Shown here piece after piece: positions 43,140-54,670 of a DNA stretch of 64,000 bases; within the stretch, counting starts at the first letter, position 1; each line of letters begins with the position of its first letter. The notes under the pieces were generated by a model, which did not search any database, had not been told where the DNA came from, and saw only the letters and a list, made by a program, of their open reading frames with translations. This DNA comes from Loripinus fragilis (Eukaryota; Mollusca; Bivalvia; Lucinida; Lucinidae). A program made the position numbers and the translations under genes. The stretch lies in NCBI GenBank assembly GCA_964019695.1, contig OZ026521.1:33949601-34013600 (forward strand), given 5' to 3'.

Positions 43140-43425
43140 CATGCGCGGATCCAGAAAGTTTTGTCAAAGGGGATCCAACTTTGACAACGTTTGTTTTTAA
43201 AGTTGATGGGGGGAGGGAGGATCCATGTCCCACTTTAAGCGGGCCATCATCGGCCCGCCAGCGAAACGCCATTAAAGGCGTTTCGCTGGCATGCCGATGA
43301 ATGCCCAACATTGAATGCTGGCTTAGCAGCTGCGATTTTTCAGGGGATCCGGACCTGTATTGCTAGAAAAACCCTATATTTTTGTGGTTTTTCAGTGCGG
43401 GGGTCCGGACCTGGATCCGCACATG
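43140..43425. mobile_element. GGATCCAG-end MITE, copy 4
   Basis: Left catgcgcggatccagaaagt, right gacctggatccgcacatg. A strong central hairpin, ccagcgaaacgccattaaag with ggcgtttcgctgg (about 43258-43290). It lies 55 bp from copy 3. Confidence 0.75.
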
Positions 43426-44264
43426 TAATTTCACGATATTTTGGTACATACAACGTGCGACAAAGACTCAGACGAGCCTGCGCAAGTGTGCATTTTCAAT
43501 ACAGCATTGATGGCTCAGGAATGTCAAGCATCAACGCTTTTATGTTGAATGGGTCATTAATTTTGTGTCTCACGACTCAAACCACAGCTTGGAAAAAAGG
43601 CCTGTTTGTATATAAGTTTGTATAAGCAAACTTACTAAGTAAATTTACTCAGTTGTTTAACGCTGTGGTTTGCATGGCTTTTTTAAAGTAACAACATCTA
43701 CTGTTACTTGCAAATGCTCAATTTTGACGACCAGGCAGCGTATGACCAGTATGACCTAAGTTCTTCACCTTAGATGTGCGTTTTCTCGCGGCTATTTTAA
43801 CTCCTAATCCTTGCCCAAGGCATGTCTGTTTTATGTCTGTGACAATATACTGACAAAGGAAATGCATATTAATGACCATTGCTAATGAATTCCGATGGAT
43901 CGGATGCTTCTTATAGGTAAAAATTTCGCCAATGAAGGGTTTCAAAAATATTTGAACACGCTGCAGGTAGTCTGCACTGTTTTCCGTTGATAGATGCATA
44001 GACAGCCGATACCAATAACATGCATGAACTTTGTCACGTACTACATGTCCGTGCTTTTAATGCGCTCTTGCCTTTGATCTTATCTGAAAGCATGTATCGC
44101 ACAATTAGCAGACAAAAAGTAGAGTCTTGCAAAAAGAATGTCACGTGCCAGAGTACCCATTTAAGTGGAATGGAACCTTCCAAATGTCGCTACCGCTCAC
44201 GCGCTGTACGTTAAAAGTAAACCGAGCACAGAATGATGGGACAAAAACGATTTTCCGCCGAAAA
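43426..44264. other. Intronic stretch, no gene seen
   Basis: No recognised repeat or coding sequence; short frames at 43718-43999 and 44020-44214 have no recognisable motif. Confidence 0.4.
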
Positions 44265-44408
44265 TAACTTGTGTTCGTAATTTTAGAAATTCACTTTTCA
44301 AAAAAATGTCAGTGTTCGATTTTTTAGGATGTTTTAAAAATTATTTTCGGCAATAATTTTAGGTGTTCGTAATTTTAGAGTGTTCGAAATTTTAGAACAT
44401 TTACCGTA
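44265..44408. mobile_element. TTCGTAATTTTAGA inverted-repeat MITE, copy 2
   Basis: cttgtgttcgtaattttaga on the left, then gttcgaaattttagaacatt and taccgtag on the right, with ttattttcggcaataatttt internal. The right end matches the left end of copy 1 (35262) inversely. Confidence 0.6.
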
Positions 44409-44593
44409 GCTTTTTTGTGTGATGATCTTCACATTTTATCAAAGCTATTATATTTAACAACTTCTCACTATTAGACCATGATTGCCAAGTGCCTGTAGAT
44501 AAGCATGGCAGTGTCAAAGTTTTACCCCAACCCCTTTGACCCCACCTAAGGGGTCAAAGGTCAAATATTTAAATTTCGCAATAACTAAGGCAA

Positions 44594-45260
44594 TTGTTAA
44601 TATTTTTTGCTGAAATTTTGCATACAGGCAGAGCAGCAATAGATATGAAACATATCAAACGGGATTTCAGTTTGAAGGCCTGGGTCCGAGCCTGTTGGGT
44701 GGACTTAGGGGGTGGGGCCGAGGTCAAAATTAAACTTTTTCAGAATATGGTCATGTTTGCATATCAAATTAAAGCTGAGGACGCTGGCAGCAACATGGTA
44801 GCAAATATTTTGCCCACAGACACACCCTCGACCCAGGGGGTGGGGTCAAAAGGTCAAACTATATCTTTTTCTGAAAGTAGTCATGTTGCATATCAAATTA
44901 AAGCTGACAACGCTGGCAGCAACATGGTAGCAAATATTTTGCCCACAGACACACCCTCGACCCAGGGGGTAGGGTCAAAAGGTCAAACTATATCTTTTTC
45001 TGAAAGTAGTCATGTTGCATATCATATTAAAGGGAATTGATCACAGAGCACCATGAAAGCAAATATGCTGTCATTACACACACCAACGACCCTGTGGGGT
45101 GGGGTCAAAAGGTCATTTTCTTTTTCTTTTCTAAAAGTGGTCATGTTGCATATCAAATGAAAGTGGAAGAAGTGTAGACCTACATGCAAGGTAACACTTT
45201 GAATTTACACACACCCTTGACCTCTGGGGTTGGGTTTAAAGGTCAGATATTGAAATTGTG
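44594..45260 (+). repeat. Tandem array, 129-bp unit
   Basis: Units start at atatcaaatt 44761, 44890 and 45019, then about 45150. Units 1 and 2 are nearly identical (gctggcagcaacatggtagc, acacaccctcgacccagggg, gtcaaaaggtcaaactatat). Because 129 is a multiple of three, one frame stays open through units 1-3 and gives a 148-codon ORF with internal repeats (44594-45040). It has no known domain and should not be annotated as a gene. Confidence 0.85.
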
Positions 45261-46244
45261 CAGATGTAAGTATATTTTTTATTAAACTAAGCACTAAAGC
45301 ATACTTGACAGGTGTTTGTTATGATCTGAATGATACTGAAGGTGAACTAAGACTTAGATAAATGGGATTTATGTTTTGTGATTTACATGTTTCTCTCAAA
45401 TAACCCTTCGTGGGGGGATATAAATTCGTCGAATTTGTCTTGTTTCTGTCAAAAAGCAAATCACTTAGCAAGAATTGATTTAGAAAAAAACAAAAACAAC
45501 ATTTTACACAACAGACACACCGGGCTGGGTAGCGCAGTTGGTTACGTGTCTGACTGCAGGTGAAAATTTGGACACTGTAGTGTGTGATCATCAAAATATC
45601 TATCAAACCTTGTTGTTTCGTACTGGATGGAATTTTTTAGTCAGATTTATGTCTGCTTTTGTCGTCAGCCTAAATGTGTTAGAATTTTAAGCCTCTTGTT
45701 CAAACAGTGTAGACTCACACCAGACTGTTTCTATGGAGCAGTCTGGTGGGAGTCTACACTGTTTGCCTCTGTACTTAAATTAGTCAATAATGTTAGCAAA
45801 TATTTGTAGCAGACAACATTTTTCAGATAAATTTTTGTCGGCACTTTAAGCATTAAGATTTCAGTTGAAACTCATAGCAAAGACCATTGTCAGATTTGCA
45901 ATCTCTTTGAATGCTTCTTTCTGAGAACGGACTTTGATTGGCAGTTTCAAAAGGGCTGTGTCTGGCATGTATGTCATAACTAGTAGATGTATGATATCAT
46001 TGGACCAACTTGTTGTTGCAATAAGACTTTGCTAATCATTGCAAGTTATCTTCAAAAATGATGCCAGACAGCCAGACAAATTTTCTGATTGGCGCTGTCA
46101 GCTTATACCAATAGTAACAGAAGAAATGCTTATCTTGTATATTACCCATTAACTTGCTTGCACTCACAATGCCCTTTCTGAGTGCAATACGGTCAACCCT
46201 TATCTAACCGATACTTGGGCCTCGACACAAGAAAACCTGGCCCC
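45261..46244. other. Intronic stretch with SINE head and hairpin
   Basis: 45523-45562 (gggctgggtagcgcagttgg then ttacgtgtctgactgcagg) looks like a truncated tRNA-type SINE head. 45705-45762 is a hairpin (gtagactcacaccagactgt with gcagtctggtgggagtctac) of the palindrome family. Nothing else recognised. Confidence 0.5.
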
Positions 46245-46472
46245 GAGGTTATAAAACTTTTTTTGTACTCAACTCAGCAGAGCATAAAATTTATCCTGTT
46301 CATAAATGTTAAAATGCCAACAATTGTTGGCATTTTAACATTTACTAGCATGATAAATACATCATCTAAGAGACCTATAGCAAGAAACTATATTTGTCCG
46401 TATTTTAGTTTTGATGAGCAGTTGAAATTTCCTGCTCAGTTGAGTTGAGCATGAAAAAAGTTTTATAACCTC
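46245..46472. mobile_element. GAGGTTATAAAAC MITE, 228 bp
   Basis: Left gaggttataaaacttttttt, right aaaaaagttttataacctc. The centre is the perfect palindrome gttaaaatgccaacaattgt followed by tggcattttaac. A fragment of the right end occurs at about 33945-33990 (gaaaaaagttttataacctc). Confidence 0.8.
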
Positions 46473-47290
46473 TGGACCTGACTTTGGTGGTCAACCCAAT
46501 CACGGTTGGCAACTTTGCTTTCCTCTTTAATTGCACGCGGGTGGCTCAGACTTCAGACTCTTTGACAGTTCCAACTTAAAGACTTATCTATTGATGAGAT
46601 GGTAGGGGCCTGATGCTTTGGCTGTTGTCAGGCCCACCGGAGTTTACCTGTTGGATTTCTTTTACTTATGTACTGTTGAGTCCTTATCTTTGCTTTATCT
46701 CCTTTTAATATCTTGATTTATATGTTTTAAGAGATGATGCATGGATAAGTTAGGGGTCTTTCATGCAAACCAAACATCAATGCATCTTGATCAACATCTG
46801 AACTAAGGGTGAGGTTGGCGCCGTGAAACCGGTTTAAGCCCTCCAGTAAAATTATTTTACTGACTGTTCCAAAGCGGTACTTCTTTGTGGATAATTTGTG
46901 TTATTTCTGTCTTGTGTTTGTCATGCTTTTGTGTCTGTTCATTGCTGCCTTGTGGTCACCTGCTGGGAAAGGGCAGACCTCTTGGCTCTCGTTTGTGATG
47001 TTTAATATGTTTTGTCACTTTCCCATGTGGTATCCTGGGTCAGGTGTGGTATTTGATTGTATCTTTGTGCCCTTTCTTACTTTGTTGCATACAAACAAAA
47101 AAGGCGCAGACCATCCTGTGCATCCCTTTAGTCTGATCAGCAACATTATTGTTCCCTTTCTAGAAAGTATACTGACTCCACTTAATGTATGCAAAATTTT
47201 AATATTCTAGCTTGTCTCTGTAGCTGAGAAGGCTTGTTAGAGCCTTACTTGGTTGTAAACTGCAAAGACAGAAATTATCACGATGAGGCC
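46473..47290. other. Intronic stretch; hydrophobic short ORF rejected
   Basis: A 107-codon hydrophobic frame (46887-47210) has no signal for a real gene. 47210-47290 is the second copy of the tctctgtagctgag repeat. Confidence 0.4.
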
Positions 47291-47294
47291 CATT

Positions 47295-48380
47295 TCTGAT
47301 ATTTTGTCTAATTTTTCATGCTAACAGGACTTCTGTCGTCTGCTGATAACATTTGCAAACAATTTGGACCCATATACGGACCGACATTCTGTGGGTCCTG
47401 ATCTGGATTCAAACCATTTTTTTTGATACTCTGATAGTTTTTCTGAAATAATGTTTTGAAAAAGTTAATTTTTAAAAAAGTCAGCAGACGACAACATAAG
47501 CATGTAAAATTACCCAGCATGCAAAGCATTAAATCTTGTAATCGTGTGATGCATCAGATGTGACAACAGCACATTAGAGTCTGAAACTGTCAATTTGAAA
47601 AATTATGAAAGACATTTAAAAAAAATATTCTCAATTTTCCAGAAGAAAAAAAAGATCTTCAAAGCTGTCAACCTGTTTATTCAGAGAAAATTGAATTTTT
47701 TTTTTGTGTTGATTCTTCACATCCCTGTCAACAATTTTTCAGTCATGTTGGGACAGATCATGCTTTTGAAAAACATTTACCTCAGATCCAAACTGTTTGA
47801 CACCCTGATGGTTTTCATGATGTTTTTTTGTGGAAAAAATACTTTTAAAAATGTGCAGGTGACAATTAAAGCATTTATCCTGCCACTTTTTGGTTTTCAA
47901 AATGCAGTCTGCTTTTTACGTCTGCTGCATATTTTCAAGAATTAGTGAAATTCAGAAAAAATTGTTTCATGAAAGTGAACAATATTAATATGAACGCTGA
48001 TCAGATTGCGGGAACAGACTGACCTGTGTCCATATTGTTTGCAATATTGGATACCTAGCCCTTAATGCGCCAATCGCAACAAAAGTTGTCTGCTTTTCTT
48101 GTCTGCTGAAATGTTAAAGAAGCCTCTATGGCAAACAGTGTGGACCCAGATCAGAATGCTCCTATAGGAGCAGTCTGTTCTGGGTCCAGGCTGTTTGCTT
48201 CTATACTTAATTCGTCAGTAATGTTAGGCAATTATTTGCAGCAGACAACTTCAGCAGACGACATTTTCAGATGCATTTTTTTCTTAGGACTTTAAGGGTT
48301 AATATGAACCCTGATAAGACTGCGGGACAGACTGACCTGTGTCCATATTGTTTGCAATATTGGCTACCTAAGATGATAAG
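47295..48380. repeat. Cluster of palindrome-family repeats
   Basis: 47330-47420 (tttggacccatatacggacc to gtgggtcctgatctgg), then 48128-48203, a hairpin with acccagatcagaatgctcct and aggagcagtctgttctgggt. A direct repeat gactgacctgtgtccatatt, then gtttgcaatattggctacct, occurs at about 47990-48054 and 48302-48371, about 314 bp apart. No gene. Confidence 0.6.
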
Positions 48381-48649
48381 CAGACCAGAGGAGAAGATGA
48401 CAAAAGTATTGACTGGTGGGAAAAAGGGGAGATTTACGCTTGAGCGGATCCATAATACGAAAGAGCAGATTTATTTTTAGGAAAGAGCGGAGAACCATAA
48501 GGCAAAAAAGCAGATGTTTAAATCATTCAAATGAGCGATTTTTCCAGGTAAACATCCAAATGCAGGGATGGATCAATGATTGCTGGAAAGGGACTCATAA
48601 GTATAAAGGTATGGGGTTCGCTTTTGCTGATTTTATCTCATTTATCTTA

Positions 48650-48717
48650 AATATCCCATGATAATGAAATAATTTGGTCTCAGTGAGACCAAATTATTTC
48701 ATTTTCATAGAATATTT
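48650..48717. repeat. Hairpin twin A (TTTGGTCTCAGTGAGACCAAA)
   Basis: aatgaaataatttggtctca pairs with tgagaccaaattatttcatt over 20 bp with almost no loop. The same hairpin with flanking tcccatga / tcatgggat lies at about 60590-60655. Confidence 0.75.
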
Positions 48718-48976
48718 AATAGCTGGGAGGGGGTGTGAACCCCCTCTGGATCCACCACTGTAATGTATTCCCAATCACCTATTAAACACTTAGCAATATT
48801 GGTCGTTACAGGTACTACAACTGAGTGAATACTTATTTAAAGGTTCATTTGAATGAATTATCCATCCGCTCTTTTGACTGTATGGTTCTCCGCTCATTTC
48901 ATACTCCGTCACGGTATGATTTCCGCTCAAACGTAATTCGCCCGGAAAAAGGGTCAGAGTTATTTTTCTGTTTCAG

Positions 48977-49028
48977 GTCCTGTAAACAATCCATCAGTCT
49001 CACAGTTTGCCAACCCTACAACGACAAT
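48977..49028 (+). CDS. FRMPD4: FRMPD4-like gene, last PDZ-strand exon
   Basis: A short 52-nt exon after ctgtttcag, ending before gtaagt at 49029. Its first base completes AG+G (Arg), then the reading is SCKQSISLTVCQPYNDN, the last beta strand of the PDZ domain. FRMPD4 has RSCKESILLTVIQPY at this place. The exon ends in phase 0. The linker and FERM domain should follow, but I could not find a matching exon between 49029 and 64000, so the next intron is at least 15 kb. The match in sequence, phase and position makes this tiny exon secure. Confidence 0.9.
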
Positions 49029-49644
49029 GTAAGTATCCCCGTTGTACTGGACGATTTTCTAAAATATAGAGGGATCCCTGTGCTGTTTATAGTTGTGATG
49101 CAAATAGTATGGGCTGAGTTCAGGTTCTTACTTTGGATAGTCTAATTGCTGTTACATTTTGCTCTAATGTTTCCTAAAAATAGCGGTATGATATCACTTT
49201 CCCTTTCTTAATTTCAACCAATCAGGAATAGACAGAAATTTGCATATTAGAGTACCTGCTAAAATATGAAAAATCTCATTGGTTAATTACCAGACTGTCC
49301 ATACAAACTCATTCTGGGTGACAACTTTCACTGAAAATAAATGCCAAATCTAGGGATACAAACTGAAGCAGCCTAAAATATTTCTGCATTTTTATTCTCA
49401 GAAAAATGTAAATGAAACAGAAAGTAGACTTCTATTTTTAGACCTTTTCATTGCATTGCCGATCAGAGAGGTCACTTTAAGTCATGAAAATTCACAATTT
49501 TCACTAAAACTTTCTTACCCATATGCGTAATCCAATATTTTCATAATTTTCAACTTCCAAACAATTTTTAAATGTCGTCTGCAAACCTTTTGCCATAGTT
49601 TGCATATTGAGCTCCTATGAGGCTTTCAGCTACATTTAAAGGGG
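49029..49644. other. Start of next host intron, no gene seen
   Basis: AT-rich intron from the donor of the last PDZ exon to the LINE target duplication. Nothing recognised. Confidence 0.45.
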
Positions 49645-49651
49645 CTGTTCT

Positions 49652-50917
49652 CAACCAATTAAATCAAGTTCGTCTACCTCAATAAAAACACCTTATGTAC
49701 CAAGATTTTTACTTATACATTCTGATCAGGAAGAGACCATTTCTTCCTTATCTCCGTTCTTAGTACATAAAACCATCATGAGTTTGACAGGAGAACCAAA
49801 GAGCATTAAAACATTAAGATCTGGTGATTTATTAATTCAATGTGCAAAAGAAACACACGAGAAAACTCTTCTACAAATGAAGACATTTTGTGGACTCAAA
49901 TGCTCTGTAAAGCCCCATTCGTCACTGAACACATCAAAGGGTATTGTTCGCTGTCCTGCCTTGAGCAAAGTGACAAGCGAACATATTCTTGAGTTCATGG
50001 CGGAACAGGGAGTTACAGATGTCCGCAGAATCAATGTACGTCGTGATGGTGAAATGAAACCCACCAACACATATGTTTTAACTTTTAATTCACCAGTCTT
50101 ACCAACAGCAGTCAAAGTAGGCTTTATCCAAGTTAAAGTAGATGTCTACATACCAAATCCACTTCGGTGCTATAACTGTCAAGTATTTGGTCACCACGAA
50201 AACAAGTGTGGTAGACATACTGTATGCTGCAACTGTGCTCAACCTGAACATTGCGCATCTGGCCAGTGTGATAAACCTGCCAAGTGTGTCAACTGCTCAG
50301 GTGACCATCCTGCAAACTCTAAAAAATGCCCACATTGGGAAAAAGAGCGGCAGATTTTGAAAATTAAATGTGAACAGAACATCTCATTCCCTGAAGCAAG
50401 AAAACATTACGAACAGTTCAACGGACCTAAAACTTATGCAAGTGCAGTAAAACCTGGCACTTGCAACAAATCTACACAAACGGAAAACAAAAGTACACAG
50501 ATAGACGACAGCTTTGATGAATGTTTAAAACAAAGAACAGAAAAAACGCAAGGTACACAAGAAAAAAGAAACGCATCTCCTCATCCGGGAAAAAGTAACT
50601 CATCTCATCCTGGGCCAGCCCTCAAGCAGGCAACCCTTGATATGATGAAGAAGGATGAGGAAAAGAAGAGAAAGGAAGAGAAGGATAAATTGAAAAAACA
50701 ACAAAAAGAAGAAAGAAAACAGATCTTTCTCAAAGAACAAGCACAGAAAGAAAAAGAACAAACAGAAAAAGCAAAACAACCTGAAAAGAATCCATATTCT
50801 GTGTTTGCTGAAAAAGATGGCGGGGAGGTCATGGACGATGAGTCTGTGGTTTTCACAGAGCCATCTTCCAGTGATCACCTCCCTAAAGGCACACTGTCAC
50901 GATTACCATTAACTTAA
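49652..50917 (+). CDS. LINE ORF1, three-CCHC gag-like, N-terminus lost
   Basis: The first ATG in frame is at 49778 (379 aa), but the frame is open and family-like upstream (PRFLLIHSDQEETISSLSPF), reaching the insertion boundary; the true start is missing. Downstream: SIKTLRSGDLLIQCAKETH and an RRM-like region. Three zinc knuckles follow, at residues 131-144 (CYNCQVFGHHENKC), 150-164 and 170-184 (CVNCSGDHPANSKKC), numbered from the ATG. Then comes a Lys/Glu-rich coiled coil (about 290-345). Expected role: RNA binding and RNP assembly with ORF2. It ends four bases before ORF2, compatible with termination-reinitiation. Confidence 0.88.
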   Translation, partial: QPIKSSSSTSIKTPYVPRFLLIHSDQEETISSLSPFLVHKTIMSLTGEPKSIKTLRSGDLLIQCAKETHEKTLLQMKTFCGLKCSVKPHSSLNTSKGIVRCPALSKVTSEHILEFMAEQGVTDVRRINVRRDGEMKPTNTYVLTFNSPVLPTAVKVGFIQVKVDVYIPNPLRCYNCQVFGHHENKCGRHTVCCNCAQPEHCASGQCDKPAKCVNCSGDHPANSKKCPHWEKERQILKIKCEQNISFPEARKHYEQFNGPKTYASAVKPGTCNKSTQTENKSTQIDDSFDECLKQRTEKTQGTQEKRNASPHPGKSNSSHPGPALKQATLDMMKKDEEKKRKEEKDKLKKQQKEERKQIFLKEQAQKEKEQTEKAKQPEKNPYSVFAEKDGGEVMDDESVVFTEPSSSDHLPKGTLSRLPLT

Positions 50918-50920
50918 ATA

Positions 50921-53900
50921 ATGGAGGGTTTCAATCTAACCATTATTTTATTACCCCTTTTAATATTATTTTCAAGTATGGATTTTAAACATAAAATTAT
51001 ACAATGGAATTGTCGAGGTTTGAAACCTAATTATAATGAAGTATCATTATTGATTTCTGAATATAATCCGTCTGTATTTTGTTTTCAAGAGACATTTCTT
51101 AAACCAGATGATAACATATCATTAAAAGGTTTTAATGTACATAACTATGTTCATACTGATTGTCTGAGGCCCTCTGGTGGTGCCTCAATATTTGTAAAAT
51201 CATCTTTCCCACAAAGAAAGATTGATTTACAGACAGAACTACAAGCAACTGCTATTTCTGTCACTCTAGACAGAGAAATAACCATATGTTCTGTATATAT
51301 TCCTCCATCCTTTTCTCTTAACTCCCAACACTTGGACAATTTACTGCAACAACTTCCTTCTCCGTATATCTTATTAGGTGACTTCAATGGTCACAATATC
51401 CTCTGGGGTGGTCAAAACAATGATTCCAGAGGTGAACTTATCGAAAATTTCATTACAAAGAATGACATTTGTATTATGAATGATAAGTCTTATACTTATC
51501 ATTCTCCAAGTACAAAGTCTTTTACATCTATTGATCTTTCCTTCTGTCATCCATCACTGTTTCTTGATTATAATTGGTCTGTATGTGAAGATCAACACAA
51601 TAGTGATCACTTCCCTATCATCATTGAACAGAACACTTTTTCCACTGAGGATCACAATCCAAAGTGGAAATTAAATAGAGCCAATTGGGATCTATTTAAT
51701 ACTCTGTGCACTGATAAATTGGTGCCAGAAAACTTCAAAGAATCTTCTGATCCTATAACTGATTTTACCTCTTCTCTTATCGAAATATCTAAAGAATGTA
51801 TTCCTCAAACTTCGACAAATCCAACTAAAAGTAATCCATGGTACAATGACGACTGTAAAGAAGCAATTAAACAGCGCAAACAAGCTCTATCTAAATTCAA
51901 AAGATCTCCAAATACCAACAATTTCAATGACATCAAAGTATTTAGAGCTAAAGCCCGTAGAACAATTAAACTTTCGAAGCGTAAGTCATGGAGATCTTAT
52001 GTTTCGAAAATCAATCATAAAACACCTATTAAAAAGGTTTGGGATATGATAAGAAAAATCTCTGGAAAAAACAAATCCCCCAGTTACACACATTTAAACA
52101 TGGTGGGTACTGACAGCAAAGCAACTTCAAAAACAGACATTGCTGACACTTTAGGAGAAACTTTTTGTCACAATTCATCATCATTCAAATACTCTGACTC
52201 CTTCAGAAAGATTAAAACCGAACAAGAAAAAGTTAAATTGAATTTTAAATCACAAAATAATGAAATTTATAACAAAGATTTTGATTTAGATGAATTAGTT
52301 GAAGCTATTCAACTATCACATGACTCAGCCACGGGTCCTGATGAGATCCACTATCAAATGCTTAAACATCTCCCAGAGAATTCTCTTGAAACCCTTTTGA
52401 ATATATTTAATTACATTTGGACTACTGGTAAATTTCCAGAAGATTGGACCTTAGCAACCATAATCCCAATTCCCAAACCTGGGAAAGATCCTGCGGAACC
52501 TAATAATTATAGACCTATAGCTTTAACAAGTTGTCTATGTAAAACACTTGAAAGAATGATAAATAAAAGACTTACTTGGTTTTTAGAATCCAATAATCAT
52601 ATATCGCGGTTCCAGTCTGGTTTCAGATCTGACCGCAGTACAACTGATAATTTAGTTAGATTGGAAACCTTCATACGTGATGCCTTTATTAAAAAGGAAC
52701 ATGTAGTTGCTGTGTTTTTTGATTTGGAAAAAGCTTATGATACCACTTGGAGATATGGCATTTTAAAAGATATCCACAAACTAGGATTAAGAGGTAGACT
52801 TCCTACATTCATTGAAAACTTCCTTGCAGACCGCACCATGCAAGTCCGAGTTGGCTCCTCTCTGTCTGACTATTATGACCAGGAGCAAGGTGTACCTCAA
52901 GGGGGAGTTCTATCTACAACACTTTTTAGCATTAAAATTAATGATATTGTGAAATGTTTAGGTAATCTTACTGATTGCTCATTATATGTTGATGACTTCT
53001 GTATCTGTTATCGCTCAAAAAGCATGGCGACGATTGAACGCCAACTGCAACAAAATTTAAATAAGATTGAAAATTGGGCAACAAGCAATGGTTTTAAGTT
53101 TTCCAAATCAAAAACACAGTGTGTACATTTCTGTCAGTTGCGCAAGCAACATGATGATCCAGTTTTACATTTATATGGATCACCTATTCCAGTTGTTGAG
53201 GAATCTAAATTCCTTGGCATTTTATTTGATAGAAAACTCAGTTTTATACCCCATATTAAATATCTCAAAGCTAAATGTTTAAAAGCATTGAATCTTTTAA
53301 AAGTGCTCTCCCATACGTCTTGGGGTGCAGACCGAACTACACTTCTCAAGCTTTATCGGTCTCTAGTCCGGTCAAAATTAGACTATGGCTGTATTATATA
53401 TGGCTCTGCACGAAAATCATATCTTCAAATGCTTGATCCTATACATAACCAAGGACTTAGATTAGCTTTAGGGGCTTTTAGAACTTCTCCTGTTGCTAGT
53501 CTCTATGTGGAAGCAGATGAACCATCACTATACTCACGAAGAGAGAAACTCTCTTTGCAATATGCTATAAGACTTGCTGCTAACCCATCAAATCCTGCTC
53601 ATGAAATTACATTCCCACCAAATTATGTTGATTTATATGAACAAAAACCTAAAGCTATTAAATCATTTGGCATCAGAATTTCACCACTCTTAGAATCTGC
53701 AAACATCAAGCCACAAAATATTGAAAAACATTTTACACCAAATATTCCAGCTTGGTGTATGAAACCACCTGAAATTCTTTTTGATTTACATTCTGGGAAA
53801 AAATCTGAATCAAATCCACACATATTAAAAGATGATTTCAGAAAAATGCAAAGTCGTTATAAGAATTACCAACAAATTTATACTGATGGGTCAAAGGAAG

Positions 53901-54670
53901 ACTCAAAGGTTGGTTGTGCTGTTATATCAGACAACCATAGTAATATGCAACGTATACCTGACGATTCATCAATTTTCACTGCTGAAGCCAAAGCAATTGA
54001 TCTAGCTTTAGATTTCATTAGCACTTGTGATGCTAACAATAAATTTATTATATTTTCTGACTCGCTTTCTGTATTAAAAGCAATGAACCATACCAGTTCA
54101 AAGAATCCACAGATTCAGAAACTTTTAGAAAAATGTCATGAGCTTTTAGCTAATAAAGAAATTGTTCTCTGTTGGATTCCTAGTCATATAGGAATACAAG
54201 GGAATGAGATGGTAGATAAGCAAGCAAAAACATCGCTTTCATTAGAACCAACTTCTTTTAAAATTCCATTTTCCAATTTTAAGCCATCTATCAATAAGTA
54301 TATCTTGGATCAATGGCAAACTTCATGGAATAACAGCATTGAAAATAAACTTCTTGAGATAAAACCAAATATTGGTGAACACCAATCAGTTGTTAGGAAC
54401 CTTAGAAAAGAAGAAGTCGTTTTGGCTCGACTCCGTTTAGGTCACACAAGAGTCACACATTCTTACTTACTACTAGGTGAAGAGCAGCCACAATGTGTTG
54501 GTTGCGACGCACCATTCACTGTACGTCACTTCCTTTTGGAATGTGGCGACTTTGCACAAGTAAGAAATAATTACTTCCATGTTGATAACATGAAAGAATT
54601 ATTTCAAGATATACATATTGATAGTATTATGACATTTTTAAGACAAATAAATCTTTTTAACAAAATCTAA
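50921..54670 (+). CDS. LINE ORF2, endonuclease-RT-RNase H polyprotein
   Basis: 1,249 aa, fully open. APE endonuclease: IIQWNCRGLKPN (Asn30), CFQETFL (Glu57), LLGDFNGHN (153-156), TSIDLSF and NSDHFPI (Asp229, His230). RT: TGPDEIHYQMLKHLP, NNYRPIALTSCLCKTLERM, AVFFDLEKAYDT (motif A, about 597-608), GVPQGGVLSTTLFS (motif B), LYVDDFCIC (motif C, YVDD 689-692). RNase H: IYTDGSKED (Asp989), AEAKAIDLAL (Glu1022), FSDSLSVL (Asp1047), SHIGIQGNEMVDKQAK (Asp1099). C-terminal C-x2-C-x7-H-x4-C (CVGCDAPFTVRHFLLEC). All catalytic residues are present, so the protein is potentially active. An alternative start is the Met at residue 20, just before the endonuclease. Confidence 0.96.
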   Translation: MEGFNLTIILLPLLILFSSMDFKHKIIQWNCRGLKPNYNEVSLLISEYNPSVFCFQETFLKPDDNISLKGFNVHNYVHTDCLRPSGGASIFVKSSFPQRKIDLQTELQATAISVTLDREITICSVYIPPSFSLNSQHLDNLLQQLPSPYILLGDFNGHNILWGGQNNDSRGELIENFITKNDICIMNDKSYTYHSPSTKSFTSIDLSFCHPSLFLDYNWSVCEDQHNSDHFPIIIEQNTFSTEDHNPKWKLNRANWDLFNTLCTDKLVPENFKESSDPITDFTSSLIEISKECIPQTSTNPTKSNPWYNDDCKEAIKQRKQALSKFKRSPNTNNFNDIKVFRAKARRTIKLSKRKSWRSYVSKINHKTPIKKVWDMIRKISGKNKSPSYTHLNMVGTDSKATSKTDIADTLGETFCHNSSSFKYSDSFRKIKTEQEKVKLNFKSQNNEIYNKDFDLDELVEAIQLSHDSATGPDEIHYQMLKHLPENSLETLLNIFNYIWTTGKFPEDWTLATIIPIPKPGKDPAEPNNYRPIALTSCLCKTLERMINKRLTWFLESNNHISRFQSGFRSDRSTTDNLVRLETFIRDAFIKKEHVVAVFFDLEKAYDTTWRYGILKDIHKLGLRGRLPTFIENFLADRTMQVRVGSSLSDYYDQEQGVPQGGVLSTTLFSIKINDIVKCLGNLTDCSLYVDDFCICYRSKSMATIERQLQQNLNKIENWATSNGFKFSKSKTQCVHFCQLRKQHDDPVLHLYGSPIPVVEESKFLGILFDRKLSFIPHIKYLKAKCLKALNLLKVLSHTSWGADRTTLLKLYRSLVRSKLDYGCIIYGSARKSYLQMLDPIHNQGLRLALGAFRTSPVASLYVEADEPSLYSRREKLSLQYAIRLAANPSNPAHEITFPPNYVDLYEQKPKAIKSFGIRISPLLESANIKPQNIEKHFTPNIPAWCMKPPEILFDLHSGKKSESNPHILKDDFRKMQSRYKNYQQIYTDGSKEDSKVGCAVISDNHSNMQRIPDDSSIFTAEAKAIDLALDFISTCDANNKFIIFSDSLSVLKAMNHTSSKNPQIQKLLEKCHELLANKEIVLCWIPSHIGIQGNEMVDKQAKTSLSLEPTSFKIPFSNFKPSINKYILDQWQTSWNNSIENKLLEIKPNIGEHQSVVRNLRKEEVVLARLRLGHTRVTHSYLLLGEEQPQCVGCDAPFTVRHFLLECGDFAQVRNNYFHVDNMKELFQDIHIDSIMTFLRQINLFNKI

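Noticed and set aside
46887..47210. 107-codon hydrophobic ORF as a membrane protein
   Set aside because: T-rich composition gives hydrophobic codons by chance; no recognisable family, splice sites or promoter.
50600..50878. Phe/Ser-rich minus-strand ORFs
   Set aside because: Antisense of the Lys/Glu-rich tail of the other LINE's ORF1.
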